A stretch of 16,908 bases of DNA from Chitinophagales bacterium (GTDB taxonomy: Bacteria; Bacteroidota; Bacteroidia; Chitinophagales; Saprospiraceae): assembly GCA_013297575.1 (NCBI GenBank), contig JAAFHO010000042.1, forward strand, positions 1-16,908. Reading direction: 5' to 3'. This document shows, one piece after another, positions 1 through 6,293 of this stretch (positions within the stretch are counted from its first letter, which is position 1; every line of letters starts with the position of its first letter). The position numbers and the translations under genes are program-made. Below the pieces are notes generated by a model that saw only the letters and a list, made by a program, of their open reading frames with translations, did not search any database and was not told where the DNA came from.

Positions 1-180
1 ACCATGCTGTTGGAATTAGAAATAGCACAGCAAATGGGTAAAGCGTTTTATTATTCTGGATATGTACACCATACACCATCTCAATTTGATTACAAATTGA
101 ATTTCAATAATTTAGAGCAAATGAACTGGGGAAATGAGGTGTGGGAACCCCATGTACGTATTCCTTTAGGCGGAATGTAG
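1..180 (+). CDS. C-terminal end of a probable arginyl-tRNA-protein transferase-like protein (5' truncated)
   Basis: An open frame runs from the window edge to the TAG stop at 178-180 and gives 59 residues, so only the C-terminus is visible. The stretch YYSGYVHHTPSQFDYKL, followed by a tryptophan and the ending WEPHVRIPLGGM, resembles the C-terminal half of arginyl-tRNA-protein transferases (ATE-like, GNAT fold), where a YY-G-Y motif is followed by a YK segment. Such enzymes add an amino acid from a charged tRNA to protein N-termini and so mark them for degradation. The gene converges on the regulator gene whose stop is at 188, leaving 7 bases between the two stops and no visible terminator. 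The family call rests on a short fragment from memory of the motif and is moderate at best. Confidence 0.55.
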   Translation, partial: TMLLELEIAQQMGKAFYYSGYVHHTPSQFDYKLNFNNLEQMNWGNEVWEPHVRIPLGGM

Positions 181-187
181 TACCAGC

Positions 188-787
188 CTAGTGATCGTCT
201 TCGTCGCTTGGTGTTGTCCTGTAACCAGCGTCTTCCATGGTTTCATTATCGACTTCCCATTCTTCTGAACGGGTGGAGGATGATGGACGTATATTTGATC
301 CCATTCGTACTTGGTCACCTACGGCTTTTCCGGTTGGTCGCTTTTCATCTGTACCAAATGGATCGATGTCCACGTTATCGCTGACGGTTGCCCCACCTAC
401 TTGTGGTTGGTTTTTTTGGGCAATCATTTTACCATCTACTGATTTTGTAGCGTGTGGTACAGCGCGTAGCCGTTCTTTAGGAATCAAATTACCGGTTACA
501 ATACAAACACCATAAGTTTTGTTTTGTATTCGGTACAAGGCCTTTTGTAGGTCTTCAATAAACTTAACCTGACGAGCGGCCATCCGTTGTTTAAATTCCA
601 AATCGGTGTGTGCGCTGGAATCATCGTACATATCGCCGTTTTGTTGATGGGCGCTGGAGTCGCTCATTTCTGCTATTTGGCCTTGAGTAAAGGCTAATTC
701 TTCGCGCGCAACCGCCATTTTTTTCTCTACCAACTCCTTAAACTCTTGTAATTCGGTGTCACTGTAACGTACTTTAGGTTCTTCCAT
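188..787 (-). CDS. TraR/DksA-family regulator with acidic C-terminal extension
   Basis: The 199-residue protein has a predicted coiled-coil N-terminal half (about 10-88) with an acidic turn (D52, D55, D56), followed by the DksA C-terminal motif YGVC-VTG-LIPKERL around residues 92-108. DksA/TraR proteins insert a coiled coil into the RNA polymerase secondary channel and tune transcription, often with ppGpp. In classical DksA four cysteines bind zinc. Here only C95 remains, as in many Bacteroidota members, so the finger probably folds without zinc. Relatives usually stop near 125-130 residues. This one continues with roughly 75 acidic, Ser/Asp/Glu-rich residues ending DEDDH, likely disordered. 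A TAnnTTTG promoter lies about 95 bases upstream. The family call is firm; the regulatory targets are unknown. Confidence 0.88.
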   Translation of the reverse strand: MEEPKVRYSDTELQEFKELVEKKMAVAREELAFTQGQIAEMSDSSAHQQNGDMYDDSSAHTDLEFKQRMAARQVKFIEDLQKALYRIQNKTYGVCIVTGNLIPKERLRAVPHATKSVDGKMIAQKNQPQVGGATVSDNVDIDPFGTDEKRPTGKAVGDQVRMGSNIRPSSSTRSEEWEVDNETMEDAGYRTTPSDEDDH

Positions 788-881
788 AATTGATTAAGTG
801 TTTGAGTTATTGGGAATACTATAATTTTGCTCAACAAAATACATCGGCGTGTTTTGTGTCTATTCCCTAGAAAATTGGCCG

Positions 882-913
882 CAAAGATAGTGATATTGGC
901 GAATTATTAACAA
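882..913 (-). promoter_or_regulatory. Bacteroidota-type promoter of the TraR/DksA-family gene
   Basis: Read on the minus strand, TATCTTTG (882-889) fits the Bacteroidota -7 consensus TAnnTTTG, and a TTG (911-913) lies 21 bases upstream as a -33 element. Transcription should begin near 876, giving a leader of roughly 90 bases before the start codon at 787. The position also fits the space left after the tilS stop at 927. Confidence 0.6.
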
Positions 914-926
914 GTGAATATTAATT

Positions 927-2285
927 TTAGCGAATTAAAGTAATTTTTAAGCCAATTTTGTCGGGATTAGTTACCCTAAACCGTTCATCTAAGCGCCAAC
1001 CTATTACCCAAATAGGGGTTCCGTCGCCATTCAGGAGTATGCGCGCTTGTTCTTTGTCTAACCTAGATACTTTTTGATTGGTCAAAAAATCTTGCACTTT
1101 TTGGTGTTGCCCGTGCATCCCAAATGGTTGAAAAGTATCGCCCGGTAACCAAGTGCGGAGCAGTAATGGAAACTGTAGAGGAGCCCGATCAATTAAAATA
1201 GCGGAACTTCCATCGGGGTATGGCGGCTGCAAACTGGTCTCTGTAAAAAACAAGCGACCAAAATTGGGTATTTTTACCATCAGATCATCAGCAGAAATAC
1301 GTATATCTGCTGCTACGGTTGTTCCGTTCAAGGTAAGCACCAAATGTTTGCGATCAATCAACAGCCTAGCTTGTGTTTTTGAATACAAATCCATACCTAC
1401 TTGATCGAGGTTATCGGCTATTTGTCGCGCCTGTTCGCTTGTAAATTGGTAGGGGCGCAATAATTCGCGCAGCGCAGCAGCGGGGGAGGGGAGTTCTTTA
1501 ATGGATTGAATATCAATAATATAGGATTGGTTTTCAACGGCTTGAAATTTGAGGTGTTGGGCCAGTAGATACTGGTAGTTTTTGTCCGTATCGCGGATAT
1601 ATTGCGCCGAGCGGTGCATGGTTTGTAACAGTGCGGGTTGTGCCGTTTCCAATTTAGGAACTACTTGATGTCGCAGAAAATTGCGCAAGTAATCATCGGT
1701 TTCATTGCTGCTATCTTCCCGCCATTCGATGCCGTTTTCTTGTGCATAATTGGCCAATTCGGCGCGCGAAAAAGGTAATAAAGGACGCAATATTTGAAAG
1801 TGGCCGTTGCGGAGTGCGTGTTCGGGTGGAATGCCCGATAGCCCTTTGATACCTGTACCACGCAGGAGGTTAATCAATATCGTTTCTGTATTGTCATTGG
1901 CGTGGTGGGCCGTCATTAGGTAATGGATTTCGGTATTTTCGAGTACCGTTTCGAACCAATTGTACCGCAATTGGCGGGCGGCCATTTGGGTGGATAGTCC
2001 GTTTTGAGCCGCATAAGTCTTGGTCTCGAAGGATTGGGCATAAAAAGGGATGCCAGTGGTGGTACATATTTGTTCCACAAACAACGCATCTCCGTCGGAT
2101 GCAGTACCGCGCAGTTGGAAATTACAATGTGCTACGGTTACTTTGGCTCGAATACTCAACAGTAAGTGTAACAGTACCATCGAATCTAGACCGCCGCTTA
2201 CTGCTAGTACAATCCCTTCTTGTGCGATGGTTTCCCATTTTTGGGTACGGATATGTGCAGCGAAACGTTCCCTAAATAATTGCAT
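927..2285 (-). CDS. tilS: tRNA(Ile)-lysidine synthetase
   Basis: TilS adds lysine to C34 of the AUA-reading tRNA-Ile using ATP, which changes both codon specificity and charging; it is normally essential. The 452-residue product carries the PP-loop ATP pyrophosphatase motif SGGLDS at residues 30-35. After it come VAHCNFQLRG and the MTAHHANDNTET stretch typical of the N-terminal domain (to about 210), a middle substrate-binding region (about 260-330), and the TilS C-terminal domain (about 380-450) with its GDTFQPFGM and KVQDFL features. Length matches the family. It is the last gene of the pterin operon: its start codon lies 2 bases after the marC-family stop at 2288, so co-transcription is very likely. 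No truncation or frameshift is seen. Confidence 0.95.
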   Translation of the reverse strand: MQLFRERFAAHIRTQKWETIAQEGIVLAVSGGLDSMVLLHLLLSIRAKVTVAHCNFQLRGTASDGDALFVEQICTTTGIPFYAQSFETKTYAAQNGLSTQMAARQLRYNWFETVLENTEIHYLMTAHHANDNTETILINLLRGTGIKGLSGIPPEHALRNGHFQILRPLLPFSRAELANYAQENGIEWREDSSNETDDYLRNFLRHQVVPKLETAQPALLQTMHRSAQYIRDTDKNYQYLLAQHLKFQAVENQSYIIDIQSIKELPSPAAALRELLRPYQFTSEQARQIADNLDQVGMDLYSKTQARLLIDRKHLVLTLNGTTVAADIRISADDLMVKIPNFGRLFFTETSLQPPYPDGSSAILIDRAPLQFPLLLRTWLPGDTFQPFGMHGQHQKVQDFLTNQKVSRLDKEQARILLNGDGTPIWVIGWRLDERFRVTNPDKIGLKITLIR

Positions 2286-2287
2286 AA

Positions 2288-2914
2288 CTATTTGGTTTCC
2301 ATTACTAAATGTACCACCCCATCTACAATAAATTGGACACCAATCGCAATGACAATAAAGCCCATAATACGCGCAATGGCATTAAGCCCGCCAGTACCAA
2401 ATACACGGAATAAGAACGGAGCAAGACGTAAAATACCCCAAACCATAACCGTCACCGCCACTATTGATGCCATAATGGTTAACCTTTCTGTAATACTACT
2501 GTGGTGGTTGAATTGTGCAATCAAATAAGAAATAGATCCGGGGCCTGAAAGCATAGGCATGGCCATGGGCGAAAATGCAATATCGTTGCGATTTTGGGTT
2601 TCTTGTTCCACTTTTTTATCATAACCGTTGCTGTGTGCAAAATTGCCCGACATGAGTGCAAAGCCGTTAATCAGCAACGCAATGCCGCCTGCGATCCGCA
2701 GTGCATGCAGGGTAAGACCAAAAAAACTCAAAATATAGTTGCCTGCCAAGAAGAAACTAACGAGAATTAGCAAGAAATAGAGGCTCGTTTTGAGCGCAAT
2801 TTTGTTCCGTTCCTCCTGCGGACGGTCACCAGTGAGTGCCACATATACAGGCACTGCTCCAGGTGGATCCACGATGGAGAAAAGGGAAAAAATAGTGGCA
2901 AAGAAAAAATCCAT
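2288..2914 (-). CDS. MarC-family (UPF0056) inner-membrane protein
   Basis: The 208-residue protein is almost entirely hydrophobic, with about six membrane segments and no signal peptide beyond the first helix. It shows the MarC family signatures DPPGAVP near the N-terminus (about 16-22), PMAMPMLSGPGSIS after the third segment, and a final RIMGFIVIAIGVQFI helix. MarC was once linked to multiple antibiotic resistance, but its transport function remains unproven, so only an integral membrane role can be stated. It sits between folE (24-base gap) and tilS (2-base gap) on the minus strand. Nothing in the sequence explains the link to pterin or tRNA modification genes; it may simply ride in the operon. 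Confidence 0.92.
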   Translation of the reverse strand: MDFFFATIFSLFSIVDPPGAVPVYVALTGDRPQEERNKIALKTSLYFLLILVSFFLAGNYILSFFGLTLHALRIAGGIALLINGFALMSGNFAHSNGYDKKVEQETQNRNDIAFSPMAMPMLSGPGSISYLIAQFNHHSSITERLTIMASIVAVTVMVWGILRLAPFLFRVFGTGGLNAIARIMGFIVIAIGVQFIVDGVVHLVMETK

Positions 2915-2938
2915 ATTCGATCGGTTTAGTAGGGACTA

Positions 2939-3529
2939 TTAAGAATTAATTAAATGCAAAAACTCAGTCCTTGTACGGACATCGTCTTGAAAAACGCCTG
3001 TAAACGCCGAAGTAATGGTCTTGCTGTTTTGTTTTTGTATCCCACGCATCATCATGCACAGGTGCGATGCTTCGATCACCACGGCTACACCCAGCGGGTT
3101 CAACGTGTTCTGTATCACATCCCGAATTTCGATCGTAAGGCGTTCCTGCACCTGCAAACGACGTGCAAATACATCCACAACGCGTGGAATTTTGCTCAGA
3201 CCCACAATATGCCCATTCGGAATATAGGCTACATGAGCCTTGCCAAAAAACGGCAACAAATGGTGTTCGCACAAGGAATACAATTCGATATCCTTTACAA
3301 TCACCATTTCGCTGTAATCTTCCTTAAACATGGCCGAAAGTAGGATTTGGGCAGCATCCTGTTCGTAGCCTTGGGTGAGAAACTGTATGGCTTTGGAGGC
3401 CCGTTCGGGCGTTTTGAGCAGACCTTCCCGATCAACGTCCTCCCCGATGCCGTTTAAAATATCGTTATAACGAATTTTGAGCAAATCGGTGGTATGCTGA
3501 TCGTATTGGTCTATTTTTTTATAAGCCAT
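2939..3529 (-). CDS. folE: GTP cyclohydrolase I (FolE)
   Basis: FolE opens GTP to 7,8-dihydroneopterin triphosphate, the first step toward folate, tetrahydrobiopterin and the queuosine precursor. The 196-residue protein has the zinc site C87, H90 and C158, with the family spacing, in SLCEHHLLPFFG and SHLCMMMRG. The substrate-binding stretch VGLSKIPRVVDVFARRLQVQERLT follows at about 109-132. It is a type IA enzyme of normal length and looks complete. It follows the PTPS/QueD-family gene by 14 bases and precedes the marC-family gene by 24, all minus strand, so its product probably feeds directly into the enzyme encoded just upstream. Confidence 0.96.
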   Translation of the reverse strand: MAYKKIDQYDQHTTDLLKIRYNDILNGIGEDVDREGLLKTPERASKAIQFLTQGYEQDAAQILLSAMFKEDYSEMVIVKDIELYSLCEHHLLPFFGKAHVAYIPNGHIVGLSKIPRVVDVFARRLQVQERLTIEIRDVIQNTLNPLGVAVVIEASHLCMMMRGIQKQNSKTITSAFTGVFQDDVRTRTEFLHLINS

Positions 3530-3543
3530 AGTATGCTAAGTAC

Positions 3544-3960
3544 TTATTCTCCGTAGTATTCTACGTAGATATTCTCGGTTTCCCAAAGTGTGATACGGAA
3601 CAGTTGCCCCCCAAGATCGGTTACGTGGTCGTGGAGTCGTTCCCATATTATTTTAACAATATTTTCGGAGGTCGGTTGCAAATTTTTTGGAAAAAAGGGC
3701 ACATCAAGGTTCAAATTGCGGTGATCGAGGTGATCTGTCACTTCCCTTTTAATAATGACACTCAAATCTTTGGCATTCACAACAAAGCCAGTAATAGGAT
3801 CGGGATGACCTTTTACGGTAACGTGCAAAGTATAATTATGACCATGCCAATTGTGGTTGGAGCATTTGCCAAATTTTTCTAAATTTTGCTCAGGTGTCCA
3901 TTCATCCACCCAAAGTTTATGTGCGGCATTGAACCGCTCTATTCGTGTTAAACAAACCAT
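3544..3960 (-). CDS. 6-pyruvoyl-tetrahydropterin synthase / QueD family enzyme
   Basis: Family members convert dihydroneopterin triphosphate to 6-pyruvoyl-tetrahydropterin (PTPS) or 6-carboxy-tetrahydropterin (QueD). Zinc ligands are H14 (FNAAH), H39 and H41 (WHGHNY). The catalytic cysteine is C33, placed six residues before H39 as Cx5HGH. That spacing is the one described for PTPS enzymes, whereas E. coli-type QueD has Cx3HGH. The segments DHLDHRNLN-DVPFF and the C-terminal WETENIYVEY also match PTPS-type proteins. At 138 residues the length is normal. It is the first gene of the four-gene operon with folE, whose product is its substrate. Whether it serves a biopterin-like cofactor, queuosine or both cannot be read from the sequence; queC, queE and queF are not in the window. 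Confidence 0.9.
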   Translation of the reverse strand: MVCLTRIERFNAAHKLWVDEWTPEQNLEKFGKCSNHNWHGHNYTLHVTVKGHPDPITGFVVNAKDLSVIIKREVTDHLDHRNLNLDVPFFPKNLQPTSENIVKIIWERLHDHVTDLGGQLFRITLWETENIYVEYYGE

Positions 3961-3990
3961 ATTCTAATTCAATAATCGTCAAAAAGGCCA

Positions 3991-3998
3991 CAAAGGTA
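3991..3998 (-). promoter_or_regulatory. Probable -7 element of the pterin/tilS operon
   Basis: On the minus strand TACCTTTG matches the Bacteroidota -7 consensus TAnnTTTG and stands 30 bases before the start codon at 3960. No convincing TTG -33 element is found at the expected distance. The promoter would drive the PTPS-family gene, folE, the marC-family gene and tilS. Confidence 0.5.
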
Positions 3999-4031
3999 CG
4001 GGCTTTCTTTGATGTACAGACATCATTTTTT

Positions 4032-4088
4032 AAAGCCCCAAAAAGCCCCAACGGGGCGACATATCCAACCTAGGGTGCAAACCCTAGG
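4032..4088. repeat. Dispersed double-hairpin repeat, copy A
   Basis: Two stem-loops lie in series. The first is GCCCC (4045-4049) with GGGGC (4053-4057) around a 3-base loop. The second is CCTAGGGT (4069-4076) with ACCCTAGG (4081-4088) around GCAA. An 11-base linker containing ATATCCA joins them. A second copy with the same layout, orientation and linker length is at 16404-16447. In copy A the left edge is duplicated in tandem (AAAGCCCCAA at 4032-4041 and 4042-4051). It starts 7 bases beyond the selO stop, so it may also help end selO transcription, but it lacks a T-tract in that direction. I know of similar GCCCC/GGGGC repeats in Bacteroidota and other phyla but no assigned function. Confidence 0.75.
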
Positions 4089-4095
4089 CCTCTCT

Positions 4096-5565
4096 CTACG
4101 TCCCACAATACGTTTTATACAACCGATCCCCAGTATCAGACGGCATTTGCAAGGCACTAAACGATAAATTCGCCACATAAGGATTACCCGCCACCTCCAG
4201 CATTTGATTAAACAAGGTAAAGTCACGAGACAAGCATACCTCATCCAAGGCTTGTTCCACCAAATGGTTACGAGGAATAAAAGCGGGGTTATTCCGTTGC
4301 ATCAAGCGTACTGCATCGGCAATATCAATCCCCAGTTCTTTCCATAAAAATTGCAGTCGGGCATACCATGTTAAAAAAGGCTCTGCTGCATAAATACCTT
4401 CCCAGTTTTGTGTATCCGATTGAATCACCAAAAACGTATTCGAATAATCCGCCCCATTTAGAGCCATCCATTGTAAAAGTTCTTGTATTAATTCTTGCAC
4501 ATCAATATTTCCCGCAGCATTGTTAAAACCAAGTTTATTACCCATCATGTTGCCCCATTTTTGCTCATAAAGGGCAGGAAAATCATTTAAAACGGCTTGA
4601 GCCATTTGAACGGCTTCGGCATGATCGGTATGTATAATTGGCAGTAAAGCACTGGCAAGGCAAGCAAGATTCCATTGCGCAATTCTGGGTTGATTCCCGA
4701 ATGCATAACGCCCATTTGTATCAATAGCACTAAATACCGTTGCCGGATTATAAGCATTCATAAACGCGCAAGGCCCATAATCAAACGTTTCACCAGCGAT
4801 AGACATATTATCGGTATTCATTACGCCGTGAATAAAGCCCACCCGCATCCAATGCACAATAAGATCAATTTGCCTGTCCATAACGGCTTTAAATAGATCA
4901 AATGCAGGATTTTTCGATGTTTTCAGGTCTGGATAATGCCTTTCAATAACATATTGCGTATATGCTTCAAGATCTTCTTTACCCAAAAACTGATGGATAT
5001 ATTCAAAAGTTCCCACCCTAATATGGCTCGAAGCGATCCTCGTCAAGATAGCACCCTCGTGTACCTCCTCGCGATACACTGGTTCTCCAGAAGTAACCAC
5101 CGCCAAACTCCTGGAGGTCGGAATGCCCAAGCCGTACATAGCTTCACTGATAAGGTATTCCCTCAGCATAGAACGAAGCGTAGCCCTCCCATCGCCCCTT
5201 CGGGAATAAGGCGTTGCGCCAGGCCCTTTCAATTGTATATCAAGTCGGGTATTATCGGGCGTAATATGTTCGCCAAGAAGTATTGCCCTGCCGTCGCCCA
5301 ACATAGCAAAATGGCCAAATTGATGACCAGCATAGGCTTGAGCCAAAGGTTGGCTACCCTCAAGAAGTTCATTGCCTGATAATTTATTAGCAATAGCGGC
5401 CTCGGTGGTGGGATCTATTTTTAGCCCGATTGCTGTAGCCAATTTGTAATTGAACAAAAGCGTATTGGGCGCGCGCACCGGATCGGGCTGGGCAAAAGTA
5501 AATAATTTGCTTTGCAGTTTTGCGTAGCTATTATCAAATTTCCAGCCCGTATTTTGGTTTGTCAT
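4096..5565 (-). CDS. selO: Protein adenylyltransferase SelO (YdiU family)
   Basis: SelO is a pseudokinase-fold enzyme that binds ATP in flipped orientation and transfers AMP to Ser, Thr or Tyr of target proteins, with a role in redox stress responses. The 489-residue protein is complete and shows the family motifs: AYAGHQFGHF at about 77-86; QLKGPGATPYSRRGDGRATLRS with K113 and the basic residues near 122-132; and GVMNTDNMSIAGETFDYGPC with D252, N253 and D262 as the catalytic and metal-binding positions. It ends in YCGT, with cysteine where eukaryotic SelO has selenocysteine. The gene stands alone on the minus strand. No TAnnTTTG promoter was found in the 149 bases shared with the divergent metal operon. 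Confidence 0.95.
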   Translation of the reverse strand: MTNQNTGWKFDNSYAKLQSKLFTFAQPDPVRAPNTLLFNYKLATAIGLKIDPTTEAAIANKLSGNELLEGSQPLAQAYAGHQFGHFAMLGDGRAILLGEHITPDNTRLDIQLKGPGATPYSRRGDGRATLRSMLREYLISEAMYGLGIPTSRSLAVVTSGEPVYREEVHEGAILTRIASSHIRVGTFEYIHQFLGKEDLEAYTQYVIERHYPDLKTSKNPAFDLFKAVMDRQIDLIVHWMRVGFIHGVMNTDNMSIAGETFDYGPCAFMNAYNPATVFSAIDTNGRYAFGNQPRIAQWNLACLASALLPIIHTDHAEAVQMAQAVLNDFPALYEQKWGNMMGNKLGFNNAAGNIDVQELIQELLQWMALNGADYSNTFLVIQSDTQNWEGIYAAEPFLTWYARLQFLWKELGIDIADAVRLMQRNNPAFIPRNHLVEQALDEVCLSRDFTLFNQMLEVAGNPYVANLSFSALQMPSDTGDRLYKTYCGT

Positions 5566-5702
5566 TTTATTTTAAAATTGATGGATACATATCATTGTAC
5601 AATTTAAAAAAACAGCATAAAACATATATTGTTGAAAATCTTTCCACTTATTTAGATCGGGTATTAATTAGTAAAAGATACACTGAACGAAAAAAAACAT
5701 AT

Positions 5703-5710
5703 TACCTTTG
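5703..5710 (+). promoter_or_regulatory. -7 promoter element of the metal efflux operon
   Basis: TACCTTTG matches the Bacteroidota -7 consensus TAnnTTTG. It ends only 4 bases before the GTG start at 5715, so the transcript would begin at or just after the start codon. No -33 TTG is present 19-21 bases upstream, which would fit dependence on an activator. The next in-frame ATG (5790) is the alternative if leaderless initiation is not used. Confidence 0.5.
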
Positions 5711-5714
5711 CAGC

Positions 5715-6092
5715 GTGAAAAAAATCATCGTTTGGATTTTCGTAGTACAATTTGCAACAGGCCACAACCTGATTGCTGAATTGTTGCGTATGCCCATCCT
5801 GATCGAACACTATAAAGTCCATCAAGAAGAATCACCGGAGTTGTCATTTGCCAATTTTCTTTGGTTACACTACTCCAATACAACGCATGCACAATCAGAT
5901 GGCCGTCATGCACAATTACCAATGCATTGTTCGCATGGTACATTAGCAGAAACGACTATTCCTGTTCCTCTTCAAATTGATTTGCCTCATTTTATAATTA
6001 AGCCTTCCAAACAGGATCGGATGCTTGTTTCTGACGAGTTTTTACGCCTTTCTGCGCCATTGTCAGGTGTTTTTCGCCCACCGCTTACATAG
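5715..6092 (+). CDS. Small His-rich protein preceding the CzcA-type pump (uncharacterised)
   Basis: The 125-residue protein starts with a lysine-rich N-terminus and a hydrophobic stretch (about 4-15), probably a signal peptide or anchor. A conserved-looking AELLRMPILIEHYKVHQEESPELSFANFLWLHY segment, broken here as AELLRMPILIEHY and SFANFLWLHY, follows at about 21-53. Nine histidines and one cysteine cluster between 17 and 92, including LPMHCSH at about 68-74. The C-terminus is SGVFRPPLT. I recognise it as a type of short protein found directly upstream of CusA/CzcA genes in Bacteroidota; no biochemical function is known to me. Position and His content suggest periplasmic metal binding or sensing. 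The GTG at 5715 was chosen because the open frame further upstream enters the selO promoter region and encodes no similar N-terminus. A gap of 201 bases separates it from the pump gene. Confidence 0.7.
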   Translation: MKKIIVWIFVVQFATGHNLIAELLRMPILIEHYKVHQEESPELSFANFLWLHYSNTTHAQSDGRHAQLPMHCSHGTLAETTIPVPLQIDLPHFIIKPSKQDRMLVSDEFLRLSAPLSGVFRPPLT

Positions 6093-6200
6093 TCTTCCAT
6101 TAATTTTTAGGCATTAACTTTTATCAAGTTTGCTTTTTCGTCTGTAGCGTCCTGCTCAGCACGGTATATTTATTTTATTTCATTTTTCGTGTACAGGTAA

Positions 6201-6229
6201 TTTTGAATCCACAGAATGGTGATTCGAAA
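6201..6229 (+). repeat. Inverted repeat in the leader of the RND pump gene
   Basis: TTTTGAATC (6201-6209) can pair with GATTCGAAA (6221-6229), nine base pairs including one G-U, around an 11-base loop. It lies in the 201-base gap between the His-rich gene and the pump start at 6294. It could be an RNA hairpin controlling the ratio of the two products or a protein-binding site. Nothing else recognisable was found in that gap. Confidence 0.35.
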
Positions 6230-6293
6230 CGATCTATTAGGCTATCGTTGCTAGGGGCATCGGTATTCCCAATAACACGACAATCAACAGGTT

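Noticed and set aside
2964..3272. Minus-strand 102-residue frame inside folE
   Set aside because: It is a shifted frame of folE, which has all zinc ligands and full family length; no sign of a frameshifted gene.
4011..4031. Small hairpin GATGT/ACATC followed by T residues, resembling a + strand terminator
   Set aside because: The stem has only five pairs and no + strand gene ends nearby; the region lies upstream of a minus-strand promoter.
4023..4244. Minus-strand 73-residue open frame over repeat copy A and the selO 3' end
   Set aside because: It is made of the repeat and the out-of-frame end of selO; the Arg/Trp/Cys-rich translation looks non-coding.
5520..5714. Upstream extension of the His-rich protein frame to an ATG at 5520
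   Set aside because: It overlaps the selO N-terminus and the intergenic region, has no family-like sequence, and lies before the -7 element at 5703.
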